Of a stretch of 64,000 nucleotides of DNA, positions 53,566-63,800 are shown piece by piece. The notes below the pieces were generated by a model. That model was not told where the DNA came from. It did no database searches and saw only the letters and a list, made by a program, of their open reading frames with translations. Origin of the DNA: Ruminiclostridium papyrosolvens C7 (lineage in GTDB: Bacteria; Bacillota; Clostridia; Acetivibrionales; DSM-1351); the NCBI RefSeq assembly GCF_000421965.1, contig NZ_ATAY01000085.1:1-64000 (forward strand), written 5' to 3'. The stretch's first letter is position 1; the number at the start of each line of letters is the position of its first letter. A program made the translations under genes and the position numbers.

Positions 53566-53611
53566 GGTTTTATTATATTAATATAATAAAACCAAATTTA
53601 ATTTTAGTCAA
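53566..53611 (-). promoter_or_regulatory. metY promoter with 28-bp perfect palindrome over the -10
   Basis: Minus-strand TTGACT (53611-53606), 17-bp spacer, TATTAT (53588-53583). A perfect palindrome at 53566-53593, each half GGTTTTATTATATT, covers the -10 and the start point, as expected for a repressor operator. The regulator is unknown; an Rrf2/CymR-type factor of sulfur metabolism is one guess. Confidence 0.6.
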
Positions 53612-53735
53612 TACCTTTTTTATAAAATATTAAATTAATTTATTTGTTTTTATAAGAATTATATACTATGTTTAGTTTGTATGCCAGAATTATGTTTTTT
53701 AGTTTTCAAGTATTAAATCAATAATTTGTCAGTAT

Positions 53736-53771
53736 AAAAAAGGAGTACCTCTTTTGTGAAGTACCCCTTTT
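53736..53771 (-). terminator. Terminator of the secreted orphan gene
   Basis: Arms AAAGGAGTACCTC and GAAGTACCCCTTT pair with one or two mismatches; minus-strand T tail. Confidence 0.8.
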
Positions 53772-53794
53772 ACTCATCAATTTTTTTGACTGGT

Positions 53795-54850
53795 TTATTG
53801 CAATTTAAAATATATAAAGCTCCCATCATAATCTATATCTCGTACTTGTTCATTCTGCATAACGAGATAGTTTGTTTTATTCTTATACAGGTCAATGATG
53901 ACTTTGCCTTCCGCAGTAAATGATTCTGTTATGCCGGGAGTAACTTTTCTAAAGTCTGTAGCTTCATCCATAGCATCATCCAGACTTCCATCAAAGCCAT
54001 AATCCATAGTCCCGATTATTGATGCATTGTCAGAGGTTTTTATTCCCCATATGTATGGGTCCCATCCTACACTAAGATAAGCTGACCCTTCTCCTTTAAC
54101 CTTGGTAAGCTGAGCATTTTGAACTTCCCATAGAACATCTATTATGGCATACTCATGGTCAGCTCTATCCTTAGCAGTTATTCCCATTTGCTCCAGTTCA
54201 TCCAATGTCACCTTTTTAAAACTTTTAACAGTCATTGAGAAGGTAGCTGATATTTTGTCACTTAGGAAGTCCTTTGTTTCACTCCAAGTATATTTTTGAT
54301 TCAATGGAACGGGATTATTAATCGTTCCAAGAACTGTAGACGGATTAATAAGATTATTTGCGGTCTTTTCCCCGTACATGGAGCTTAAATATTTCTTGAC
54401 TTCAGTTTTCTGACTACTGGTAAGGCTCTTTACCTGAATCGCCTTTGTGGTTGTTGCAACTGCATTATAGGCGTATGTCTTCTTGTTTTTTGTTTTAAGA
54501 TAAACACCGCCGCTGACATTAGAAACACTCAATGTAGTCTTACTGCTGATTACCAGCAAGCCTTTCAGGTTAGCCGTATACAGCTTCTGTTTTGAATCGT
54601 ATCCCTTTGAATACTGGGGAGTAAGTATCCTTGCAGTTGAGCCGTTTGGTATACTCAACATTTTGTAGGTAACACCGCTATACTTGTAACTGTTGATATA
54701 CTGAAGATTTTTTGTTTCAAGGGTTTTTTGATATGCCTTTATGATGTTAATCTCTGAAGATGTCAATTTTGTTGATGCCGCCGTTACGGGAACAGCAAAT
54801 ACAGATAACACAAGACACACACTCAATACCAATGCTAATATCTTTTTCAT
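53795..54850 (-). CDS. Secreted protein of unknown function
   Basis: About 351 residues from the ATG at 54850, which has AGGAGG upstream; the frame starts two codons earlier. A signal peptide (KKILALVLSVCLVLSVFAVPVTAA) is followed by a lysine/threonine-rich domain (~30-170) and a second domain with acidic and aromatic residues (~180-351). No catalytic motif or membrane anchor is visible. Monocistronic with its own terminator. I do not recognise the family. Confidence 0.75.
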   Translation of the reverse strand: MKKILALVLSVCLVLSVFAVPVTAASTKLTSSEINIIKAYQKTLETKNLQYINSYKYSGVTYKMLSIPNGSTARILTPQYSKGYDSKQKLYTANLKGLLVISSKTTLSVSNVSGGVYLKTKNKKTYAYNAVATTTKAIQVKSLTSSQKTEVKKYLSSMYGEKTANNLINPSTVLGTINNPVPLNQKYTWSETKDFLSDKISATFSMTVKSFKKVTLDELEQMGITAKDRADHEYAIIDVLWEVQNAQLTKVKGEGSAYLSVGWDPYIWGIKTSDNASIIGTMDYGFDGSLDDAMDEATDFRKVTPGITESFTAEGKVIIDLYKNKTNYLVMQNEQVRDIDYDGSFIYFKLQ

Positions 54851-54918
54851 ATCCAACCTCCTAGGTTTTTATATCCAAATAGTAGCATTGTGTTAAAATT
54901 TAGTCAATATCTGCTTTT

Positions 54919-56010
54919 TCACTTGTTAGTAAGAGGTTGTCTGGATTTTTTTATCTCTGCGATAATCCAAGTAATAACGGGTATTATCACCTGCATTGGA
55001 AAAGCATAGTAGGGATAGATTTTGTTGATCCAGTAGTTCATTTCTATTATAGTATAATAAACAGTATACGAAAAATAAATCATCAGCAATCCTGTTTGAA
55101 CTACAATTGACCTGTAATCCTTTAAATTGAAAACTTTAGCTATTCCTTTGCAAGCCGCCAGCAGACATACCGTACATTTTACAAAAACACCCAATATAAA
55201 TACAAAGGATACGGTTACTTCTACTCCCTGTATAAAATTACCAACTCTAATTCTACTTGCAGCTACATAAGACGGAAAATAGAAGTTGCCCGCCAAATTC
55301 CCTAGTACGGCTATATTCCTTATTGTGATTATGATAATCATACTGGCTGCAATAAAGGTTCCCCATATGTACACCCTTTTAGGTGATTTTTTTGTTTGAA
55401 GGGATGTAAAAATACAAAGAAAAATGACAGTTTCAGCCATAGGAAAGGAAAAAGTTGAGAATGCACCTACCAGAATCGTGGTAAAACCATTTCCTAGTAT
55501 TGGCTGAATGTAATCCATTCGGAGCTGAGGTATTCCCAATATCAGAACAACAAATACAATAGAAATAATTAACGGTACAAAAATAGCCGTAGTTCTGCTC
55601 ATTACCTCAATCCCCAGATAGACAGCAGCAATGCACACAATTCCCAGGCATAGCATGGGTATAAACAAAGGCGTTTCGGGAAAAGCCACTACATTTACAA
55701 ATTCCCCGAAATTCCTCAGTACAAGCCCTCCCAGATGAAAGCTATACCATATGTATATGGCAGATAAAATTTTACCCGGTACTTTCCCAAATACCATACT
55801 AAAAATATCAAATAAATCTTTTCCCGGAAAAAGCGACAGTAATCTCGAAAATATAAGAAGCAGCGGAATAAAAGAAAATGTGGCAAGTATCCCTGAAATC
55901 CATGCATCATTCTTAGCATTTCCCCCTGTACCTACAATCAGCGTAGTCCCGATTATAAACATCATTATTAAAATTATTGCTTCTTTATCCGATATTTGCT
56001 CTTTTCTCAT
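54919..56010 (-). CDS. Germinant receptor B subunit (GerAB/ArcD-type permease)
   Basis: 363 residues, ten predicted membrane helices, amino-acid-permease fold typical of GerAB/KB subunits. Typical blocks are ISDKEAIILIMMFIIGTTLI near the start and LRNFGEFVNVVAFPETPLF in the middle. It binds the germinant in the spore inner membrane. Last gene of the order A-C-D-B. AGTAGG precedes the ATG. The ligand (often an amino acid) cannot be told from sequence. Confidence 0.93.
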   Translation of the reverse strand: MRKEQISDKEAIILIMMFIIGTTLIVGTGGNAKNDAWISGILATFSFIPLLLIFSRLLSLFPGKDLFDIFSMVFGKVPGKILSAIYIWYSFHLGGLVLRNFGEFVNVVAFPETPLFIPMLCLGIVCIAAVYLGIEVMSRTTAIFVPLIISIVFVVLILGIPQLRMDYIQPILGNGFTTILVGAFSTFSFPMAETVIFLCIFTSLQTKKSPKRVYIWGTFIAASMIIIITIRNIAVLGNLAGNFYFPSYVAASRIRVGNFIQGVEVTVSFVFILGVFVKCTVCLLAACKGIAKVFNLKDYRSIVVQTGLLMIYFSYTVYYTIIEMNYWINKIYPYYAFPMQVIIPVITWIIAEIKKSRQPLTNK

Positions 56011-56018
56011 TTTATAAC

Positions 56019-56240
56019 CTACTTTCCAAATATTGATGTAATTAAATTCGCAATAGGCTTGGCAGGACTGGGTATTTTAACATTAAATGATATTAAAACG
56101 GCTATAGTAAATGACAATACACCCAATATACTGTTTACCCAAAAGTCGGACCATAACTTCTTTTTATACAACGGAATAAAACTAAAAATAACCAAAAACG
56201 TATAACCGATAATTACAAAAATAATCAATACTTTACCCAC
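56019..56240 (-). CDS. Two-TM germinant receptor D subunit
   Basis: About 70 residues with two membrane helices (3-25 and 33-53) and a short polar loop. Size, topology and position between gerC and gerB match the D subunits described for some Bacillus Ger operons, which modulate germination rate. The first codon is GTG at 56240, overlapping the gerC stop by 8 bases; a TTG four codons later has better Shine-Dalgarno spacing. Confidence 0.7.
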   Translation of the reverse strand: MGKVLIIFVIIGYTFLVIFSFIPLYKKKLWSDFWVNSILGVLSFTIAVLISFNVKIPSPAKPIANLITSIFGK

Positions 56241-57384
56241 CTTTTTTTAACGTTTTGTATAATAAAGCACTGTTTTTTACATGCACTCTGGCATCAACAT
56301 CTACTTCTGAATTTCTGAAAACCTCTTCCCACTTATCTGATACGCTTTTCCATTTATTTATGTCCTTTTCTCTGAGCTTCTCGCCAAACTTAAATATGTC
56401 AGTACCATATTCTGACTGAATTTTCTTAATTAATTCTTCCACATTTTTTTGTGTTTCTTTAGAAGTACTTGCTTCCAGTCTTTTCACTGCGTTATCGTCA
56501 ATAAAGTTTTCATTTCCTTCGATTTCATCGATTCCCACAGTTGCATCTATTTCTACCTTGAATTTAAGCTTTCCGGATTCGACAACCGGTTTCACCTTTG
56601 TTTTGTTTCCGAATATTTCCAAAGATATAGGAGCCGATAAGCCTACTTCCTTATCTCTAACCAGAACTCCGCCCTTCACTTCGTTCCTTACAAAAAGCAG
56701 GTCTTTTGTTTCTTCCTCACCTAGTTCACCGACCATTTTATCATTTTTCATGATAGCAGCACCTGCTACACGAGGAATCATACTCCCCTTTACATCCTCA
56801 AGATGTACCGCAGGAATTACCGTTGAAGTCCCTTTAGTCTGTAATTCTATACTAAAATCCAGCAAATCTGTTTTTGGTGCCTTACTTAGCCTGGTCTCAT
56901 TTTTTAATATTTTATCAAGTGCAAATGATTTTATGCTTTCGGTTGTCTGCTGTCCCTCAAGTATTTCTCTGGCTGTATCCTGCTGTGAGTACAGTATATT
57001 TACAACATTCCTTATTTCAGCATCCCGGATAAAAATATCAAGTACCGTTGTGACTCCTTCTTCTGCTACCTCTTTGCTTAAAATTGCGACTTTGCAATGG
57101 CTCCAATAAAGCTTCTTTCCCGTAACTGATATTCCGTTCCTTATAGCATCCAGTATGGTTTTTCCTCGCATGGAGACCAGTTTGGATGTTGATTTTGTAT
57201 CATTACTACCATCGACCTCAACTATTTCGGTTGTTATTGTATATTGTCCGTCAGCTCCTTTATCTATAGCTGCTCCCGCAACAATGGCAAGGTCATCCAA
57301 TTCCCTGTAATTCCAACATCCGGCAGTAAATAATAAATTTATGAAAATAATTATCGACATAACAACTCTTTTAAATTTTTTCAT
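56233..57384 (-). CDS. Germinant receptor C subunit (Ger(x)C lipoprotein)
   Basis: 383 residues. A lipoprotein signal ends at TAGC (Cys23) followed by WNYRELDDLAIVAGAAIDKG, the GerAC signature. Then come the N-terminal domains and the C-terminal GerAC domain with FGEKLREKDINKWKSVSDKW. It anchors in the spore inner membrane's outer leaflet and is needed for receptor function. Start overlaps the gerA stop by 4 bases (ATGA), so translation is coupled. Confidence 0.93.
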   Translation of the reverse strand: MKKFKRVVMSIIIFINLLFTAGCWNYRELDDLAIVAGAAIDKGADGQYTITTEIVEVDGSNDTKSTSKLVSMRGKTILDAIRNGISVTGKKLYWSHCKVAILSKEVAEEGVTTVLDIFIRDAEIRNVVNILYSQQDTAREILEGQQTTESIKSFALDKILKNETRLSKAPKTDLLDFSIELQTKGTSTVIPAVHLEDVKGSMIPRVAGAAIMKNDKMVGELGEEETKDLLFVRNEVKGGVLVRDKEVGLSAPISLEIFGNKTKVKPVVESGKLKFKVEIDATVGIDEIEGNENFIDDNAVKRLEASTSKETQKNVEELIKKIQSEYGTDIFKFGEKLREKDINKWKSVSDKWEEVFRNSEVDVDARVHVKNSALLYKTLKKGG

Positions 57385-58946
57385 TTATTTTTTCCATTTT
57401 TTTTATTAGAAACTTGTCTTGTTAAATCCTTTGAGTAAATTTTGGGTCTTAGGGTCATATCCCACCAGGGTGCACGAATCCAGGCATCTTGTCCGTCATG
57501 GTTTTTAGCCCGGGTGCTATTCATCATGTATGGAATCCCAAAAGAACGAATACTCATCATGTGAAGGTACATGACAATAATACACATCAGTACTCCGTAT
57601 ATCCCAAGAAATGATGCTCCCAGCAAATAAAACGTACGGAATACAATAGTGGAACCAATTATGTTCATGTTTATCAATGTTGTAATTCCGGTAAGTGCGG
57701 TTACTATAATTACCGGAGCACTGACCAGTTTTGCCTGAACTGCAGCCTGACCTAAAACCAGTGTTCCCACAATGTTTACTGCCTGACCTACAGGTCCGGG
57801 CATTCTTGTACCAACTTCCCTTAAAATATCAAATATAAATAGCATAATAAAAAGTGAAAGAGATGTCGGAAATGGAACACCCTGTCTGGAAGAAGAAATG
57901 CTTATCAGCAAGGGAGTTGGGAGCATCTCCTGATGATAGGTCACAAGAGCCAAAAATATTGCCGGTATAGTAGTGGAAGTTACAGCTGTAAATCCTCTGA
58001 TTAAACGATTTATGTTTGCGAAAATATAATTGTTGTAATAGTCCTCACTGGCCTGAAAATTCTCTACGCCAAGAAATGGCACTGTTAATACAAACGGGCT
58101 TCCGTCTACAAATAAAGCAACTCGCCCTTCAAGAAGTTTAGACGCTACAACATCAGGTCTTTCAAATGCTCCTACAGTCTCAAAGGGAGAATATGGGGCG
58201 TCCTTAATGAGCTCCTGAATATAACCCGAATCCAAAATCCCATCAATTTTAATTTTATTTAAACGTTGTTCAAGTTCAGTTAATACTTCTTCTATTGCCA
58301 AACCTTCCACATAACATATACAGGTGGAAGTATGCGTTCTTTCTCCCATTTCCCTGAACTTGAACTTCAAATCAGGGTTTTGAATTTTTCTACGTATTAA
58401 CGAAAGGTTTACCATCAGCGATTCCGTAAAACCCTCTCTGGGGCCCCGCACAACTTTTGAGGATTCAGGCTCCATAATTGACCTTTTTTCCCAGCCCTGG
58501 GACCCAATGACCAAACATTTGTCATACCCCTCTAAAATAAAAAGGGTATCCCCTGAAATTATAGAGCTCACCATCTTATTGATATCTGTTTCAATTTTAA
58601 CATTGTTTGACACAATGACCTTTTTCATTAGGGCTTCCAACAGATTTTTAACATCAATATCTTCCGACAGATTATCACGTAGAACAGGCTGAATGATATT
58701 TTCATTTACAACCTCTGTATTAATCATTCCCGATATATAAACAATACAGCACTTCGCTTCCTTAACACATTTATTCTGGAATTCCCTTGTTACAAGGGTC
58801 TGATCATCCTTAAATATGTTTTTGAACAGTGATATGTTCTCCTCCAAAGATGCCGTTAAATTTTTTGTTTGAGGAGAAGTACCAGCTTGCCCAACACTAT
58901 TTTCAGGATGGTTCATCTTATACTTTTTTGAGCCTTTTTTATACAT
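57381..58946 (-). CDS. Germinant receptor A subunit
   Basis: 521 residues from the ATG at 58946 (GGTGATG upstream). The longer frame to 59054 adds 36 codons without a ribosome site. Large N-terminal cytoplasmic domains (INTEVVNENIIQPVLRDNLS; VVRGPREGFTESLMVNLSLI) are followed by five or six membrane helices from ~310 on, with PFETVGAFERPDVVASKLLEGRVALFVDGSP between, all GerA hallmarks. First gene of the operon; transcription in the forespore by a sigma-G-like factor is expected from the family. Confidence 0.94.
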   Translation of the reverse strand: MYKKGSKKYKMNHPENSVGQAGTSPQTKNLTASLEENISLFKNIFKDDQTLVTREFQNKCVKEAKCCIVYISGMINTEVVNENIIQPVLRDNLSEDIDVKNLLEALMKKVIVSNNVKIETDINKMVSSIISGDTLFILEGYDKCLVIGSQGWEKRSIMEPESSKVVRGPREGFTESLMVNLSLIRRKIQNPDLKFKFREMGERTHTSTCICYVEGLAIEEVLTELEQRLNKIKIDGILDSGYIQELIKDAPYSPFETVGAFERPDVVASKLLEGRVALFVDGSPFVLTVPFLGVENFQASEDYYNNYIFANINRLIRGFTAVTSTTIPAIFLALVTYHQEMLPTPLLISISSSRQGVPFPTSLSLFIMLFIFDILREVGTRMPGPVGQAVNIVGTLVLGQAAVQAKLVSAPVIIVTALTGITTLINMNIIGSTIVFRTFYLLGASFLGIYGVLMCIIVMYLHMMSIRSFGIPYMMNSTRAKNHDGQDAWIRAPWWDMTLRPKIYSKDLTRQVSNKKNGKNK

Positions 58947-59040
58947 AAAATCATCACCGATCAAATTTTTAATATTAGCAATAGTTATTTGCAATTTAGC
59001 GATAAAATAAACAATTTTTATAATATTTTGGCTACAAATA

Positions 59041-59084
59041 AAATAAAACCCCAAAAAGCCTGATTATCAAGCCGTTTGAGGTTT
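59041..59084 (-). terminator. Terminator of the alcohol dehydrogenase gene
   Basis: AAACCTCAAA..GGCTTGAT pairs with ATCA-GCC..TTTGGGGTTT on the minus strand, 20 bp after the stop, with a T-rich tail. Confidence 0.7.
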
Positions 59085-59102
59085 ATTTACAGTAGTTAAA
59101 TT

Positions 59103-60278
59103 TTATTTTGCAAGCTTGTATATTTCAAGTACATCCTGCCAGTATAGTTTTTTAAGGCCTCCGATTGAATGTTCTCTACCATATGCCTCACCGGTCGCTT
59201 TTTGGGCCATAAGCTCGTATTTGCTTTCCTCTATACCGATTTCTGTGAGAGTGGATGGAAGACCCATTTTTTTATAAAATTCACGGAGTCTTGCGATTCC
59301 TTCCATTACAATGGCATCAGGGTCACGATAGCTCCCCTCTACGCCCATTACATTAACAGCAAACTGTACAAACATATTAATGTTAGTCTTATAAACATAC
59401 TGCATCCATGCGGGAGTTAATATTGCGAGGCCCGCACCATGTGCAATATCATATATGGCACTCAGCTCATGTTCCATATCATGACAAGCCCAATCCTGTG
59501 CTCTTCCGAGACCAAGTATGTCATTGTGTGCTATAGTACCTCCAAAACCAACCTGGCACCACTCATCATAGTTTTCAGGGTTTTGCGAAACTATTAATGC
59601 ATTTTTCATAATGGTTTTAAGAGTTGTTTCACACAATCCATCTGTAAGGTCTGTATGAGTGGTATTTGTGAAATATCTCTCAAAAATATGGCTCATCATA
59701 TCCGCTACTCCGTTAGCGATTTGATTTTTAGGAAGTGTAAAAAACAATTCCGGATTTACTATACTAAGAATAGGTTTGAGGAAATTACTACCATATCCCT
59801 TTTTAATCTGTTTTTCTTCGTTGGTAATTACTGTATGGGGGCTGGATTCACTTCCTGCTGCCGGTATTGTCAGAATAGTGGCCACCGGCAGAGCAGCCTG
59901 AATCGCACCACCCTCTTCATAAAACTTCCATATATCATCATTGCATGCGCCTAGTGCTATCGCCTTTGCAGAATCTATTACACTTCCGCCGCCTACTGCA
60001 AGTATCAGGTCTACGCCTTCTTTTTTACAAAGTTCGGCCCCTTCCTCAGCTAATGACAACCTTGGATTGGGAACTACACCACCCAACTCAACAAATTCTA
60101 TGTTATTTTCCTTCAGAGAAGCAACCACCTGATCGTATAGCCCGCTTTTCTTGATACTACTTCCGCCATAATGTAAAAGTGCTTTTTTCGTATATGGTTT
60201 AATCAAATTTCCTATCTCTTTTTGAGTATCCTTACCGAATATAATTCTGGTAGGTATGTGCATATCAAAGTTTAGCAT
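59103..60278 (-). CDS. Iron-dependent alcohol dehydrogenase (YqhD/butanol dehydrogenase type)
   Basis: 391 residues, group III ADH. NAD(P)-binding GGGSVIDSAKAIALG (~96). Metal ligands Asp and His in NGVADMMSHIFERY (~195), His in HDMEHELSAIYDIAHGAGL (~265 and 279). It reduces short aldehydes (for example acetaldehyde, butyraldehyde, methylglyoxal), usually with NADPH. Divergent from the MerR regulator, whose operator sits in its 19-bp promoter spacer. Induction by aldehydes is expected. Shine-Dalgarno GAAAGGAAAA before ATG. Confidence 0.93.
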   Translation of the reverse strand: MLNFDMHIPTRIIFGKDTQKEIGNLIKPYTKKALLHYGGSSIKKSGLYDQVVASLKENNIEFVELGGVVPNPRLSLAEEGAELCKKEGVDLILAVGGGSVIDSAKAIALGACNDDIWKFYEEGGAIQAALPVATILTIPAAGSESSPHTVITNEEKQIKKGYGSNFLKPILSIVNPELFFTLPKNQIANGVADMMSHIFERYFTNTTHTDLTDGLCETTLKTIMKNALIVSQNPENYDEWCQVGFGGTIAHNDILGLGRAQDWACHDMEHELSAIYDIAHGAGLAILTPAWMQYVYKTNINMFVQFAVNVMGVEGSYRDPDAIVMEGIARLREFYKKMGLPSTLTEIGIEESKYELMAQKATGEAYGREHSIGGLKKLYWQDVLEIYKLAK

Positions 60279-60402
60279 AGTCGTTTTCCTTTCTCACTTA
60301 CTGTTATTTTCCCAAGTATTATTATATTAATTTTTTACTTAATTATTTGGCCCCATCTTCAATTAGCATGTTGATGAAGCTTAATATTTTAAGTATAATA
60401 AA

Positions 60403-60433
60403 ATTGTAAACCTTAACGTAAACTTTAAGTCAA
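60403..60433 (-). promoter_or_regulatory. AdhR/MerR-type promoter-operator of the alcohol dehydrogenase
   Basis: Minus-strand TTGACT (60433-60428) and TACAAT (60408-60403) are 19 bp apart. The spacer contains CTTAACGTAAACTTTAAG (60412-60429), one base off the perfect palindrome at 2882. It lies 31 bp before the start of the regulator gene on the other strand, so it may serve autoregulation as well. Confidence 0.82.
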
Positions 60434-60463
60434 TAGTAATTTAAAAATACAGGAGAATCTTTT

Positions 60464-60838
60464 ATGGACTATTCTATAAAGCAAGTATCAGAAAAAACAA
60501 ATTTAAAGGCCCATGTTTTACGCTATTATGAAAGAGAAGGACTGCTTCCTAATGTATCCAGAAGTGAAAGCGGAATACGTCGGTATTCAGAAGAAGACCT
60601 TGAATGGCTGGGTCTTATCTGCTGCCTCAAGAATACCGGAATGTCCATTAAGCAAATCAGAGAATTCGTCGCACTGAGCGCTCAGGGAAAGGGAACCCTG
60701 AAGCAGCGTTGTGATTTGCTCATAGAGCATAAAAAGACCGTTGAAAGTCAAATTGAGGAAATGCATAACCATCTGAAAAAAGTTACTCATAAAATAGAGT
60801 ATTTTACTTCCCAGTATGAGGAGTATTCAGGTAGGTGA
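60464..60838 (+). CDS. adhR: MerR-family regulator, AdhR/NmlR type
   Basis: 124 residues. The winged helix-turn-helix (YSIKQVSEKTNLKAHVLRYY, then EGLLPNVSRSESGIRRYSEE) is followed by a dimerisation coiled coil. It lacks the C-terminal metal-binding cysteines of metal-type MerR. Cys54 in LICCLKNTGM aligns with the single conserved Cys52 of B. subtilis AdhR, the proposed aldehyde sensor. It would under-twist the 19-bp spacers of the adh and AKR promoters to activate them. The symbol is by family resemblance. AGGAGAATC precedes the ATG. Confidence 0.82.
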   Translation: MDYSIKQVSEKTNLKAHVLRYYEREGLLPNVSRSESGIRRYSEEDLEWLGLICCLKNTGMSIKQIREFVALSAQGKGTLKQRCDLLIEHKKTVESQIEEMHNHLKKVTHKIEYFTSQYEEYSGR

Positions 60839-60860
60839 TAGGCATTTTTGTGGAGCCCCA

Positions 60861-63800
60861 TTATTTCCACTCATCAAGATTGTTTAAATAATCCTGTAAC
60901 TCCTTAATGAGCCATTCTCTTTTATCTTTGAAACAAAATGTATTAATAGTAAATTTGTGATTCCGAGTACCTATATTAATGAGAAGTGATTTCTTATCTG
61001 TCATTTCATCGGATTCCTCTTCCTCCGCATTTTCTTGTTCCGTATATAATCCTAAGAAATTAAATGCTGGCATATTATTCATCTCTTTTACCAAGCTATC
61101 ACAGAGGGAATATGATTCCGTAAATTTATCGGTAATCTTGATTCCGCTAAATAATAATGTAAAATTAATATTTTTCTCACTCATAAAGTTAATATTCTCT
61201 TTTATATCATCAAATGAAATCCGACATTCTGAAGTATCAATTAAAGGAAGTATATCAACAAATTCCCCCATGGTATTATAATACTCCTCATTCCCGTATC
61301 TTCGTTGTAAAATTAATAATGAAAACGGAAATACTTCCAAAGAAAAAATCAAGCATATAATTTTAGAAAATAATTTATATGATACATTCCATATCATTTG
61401 TTCATTTAGCCGAGTTATTTTATCGGGTATATCCAAATAAATCTTTGTTCGAACAATATCCATTTGCTTATGTTTTTCGGCTAAATTAAAAATAACTTCA
61501 TGAAATTGTCTCAGCTCGAATCTATCAACAAGCTCTTTGTCACTTATTCCAATCGGGCCCTTATAAATCTGCCGAGCATAGCTTGAGTATCTCGGATTTT
61601 CCAATTTATTTATTGAACTACATGAATAATACCCTTGTAGTATGTTACTTTTTGCAATTTCTCCACTCATGGCATCAAAAATGAGATGATTGCACGGTAT
61701 AAACACACGTAGTAACTCACTTTCATATTTTACTACAATGATACGATATAATAAGCTATCGTATCTCATACTTTCATTTTCCCGGTAGATTGTATCGAGT
61801 ATATATTTCGTTACCATGTTCTTAAAATCAATATTGGAACTGCTGATATCAATAAATGGGATATCTAGTAATTCAATTTGACCAAACTCTTTTATCAGGA
61901 TACCATCTTTTTGTTTTTCAGCAATGCTTCTTAAAACACTTTGTGTATTAATCAAATTAAGTATGCTCGTTTTAAGCAAATCCGCATCCATGTGTTGATT
62001 TATAACAAAATCAGTACCACTGCACAGCATTTGTCTATGCAAAGTACTCATCTGAACCGGCGAAAGTCTGTAAGTACTTTGTACATCACCATTCATGACT
62101 CTACGCTCATGCAACTCTTTTTTTAGTTCCAAATAGTCAGCTAATTCTTCTATACTATTAATTTTATGAGAACTATCTGCACTGTCTTTTACATCAATAT
62201 CTTTATTCACAATGGTAATCCTTTTACTTATCCTTCGGACATTTTTACCTGCAAGAATATCAGCTATGGTCACGGTATAATTAAATTTCCGTAGCATTGA
62301 TGCTATTTTCATTGCCTTAATGGAATCTCCTCCAAGTTCAAAAAAGTCATCATTTATTCCAATTTTTTCGATCTCCAAAACATCCCCGAATAAATAACAT
62401 AGTAATTTTTCCTTATCATTTTCAGGTTCTTTATATCCCTTATCACTGGGTTTCGTAATATCCGGTAACGCTTTCTTGTCAAGTTTTCCATTCCCGGTTA
62501 CTGGAATTGATTCAATTTGTAACATATACGCGGGTATCATGTAATCCGGCAATCTTTTACTTAGTGCTTCCTTTACGTTCTGCATATTAACCGTCTGGTT
62601 GGATACTAAATATGCAAATATCGCCTCACTACCGGTATTATCCTTACGAGCTACTACTGCTGCTTCCTGAATATAGTTAATTTTTCTTATTTCGGTTTCT
62701 ATTTCGCCTAATTCGACCCGCAATCCTCTAATCTTTATTTGATCGTCAATTCTTCCCATATAGCAGATATTACCGTCATGCAACCATCTGGCCAAATCCC
62801 CTGTACGATATATTATTCCTTCATCATATGGATTTTGAACAAACTTATCCCCTGTCATTTCAGTCAGATTCAAATAACCCTTAGCCAGACCGGAACCTGC
62901 AATACATAACTCACCGGGGATACCTATACCGCATTGTTTGGTTCCTTCTAAAATATAAACCTGTGTATTTCCGATAGGCTTACCTATTGGTACTCTACTG
63001 CAATCTGGAATACAGCTGTAATATGTAGTATAGATACTGGACTCTGTGGGACCATATAAATTTTCGAGTCTGATATTAATGCTATTTGAATTACAAATTT
63101 CATAAAATGTATTAACCAACTCAACATTTAGTTCTTCTCCAGCTGAAATAATATATTTTAAACTACTTATGCGTTTAATATTTAATTGATTTGCTTCCAG
63201 TTCTGAAACAAAAACCGATAACATAGAGGGAACAAAGTTAACTACTGTAACACTTTTTTCATGAATTGTATTGATAATTTCAGGTATCTCTTTTTCTTCG
63301 CCGGGCTTCAGAATTACAAGTTTTGCTCCGGCAACGCTCCACCAAAATATTTCACTTGCAGATACGTCAAATACATATGGAGTCTTAAAAAGAATTGTTT
63401 CATCTTTACTTAATCTGTATTGGTGCTGCATCCATTGAAGCAAATTTGCCAAACCTCCATGTTTAATAACAACACCTTTAGGATTTCCGGTTGTTCCCGA
63501 TGTGTAAATGCAGTAGATCGCATTTGTAAGTGTATTTTGATTATCAGGATTACATTTATCTGCATCCCATATACTTTCGTCTTTTAAATTTATTATAACC
63601 GAATCACTAAACCGAGAATTGATGAGTTTCTCATCTTCACCCGTCAGAATTACCTTGGGTTTACAGTCCTCCAAGATATAAGAAATTCTATCATCCGGAT
63701 AAGCAGGGTCAATTGGAACATATGCACCGCCAGCTTTTAATATACCGTAGATTCCCTGTATCATTTCAATACTTCTTTCCATTATCACTGCTATAAAATC

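Noticed and set aside
52145-53795. SAM riboswitch for metA/metY
   Set aside because: No S-box core sequences in either upstream region; a palindromic operator was found instead.
56558-57109. A 183-residue frame antisense to gerC
   Set aside because: Shadow frame; no ribosome site, and gerC is a clear family match on the other strand.
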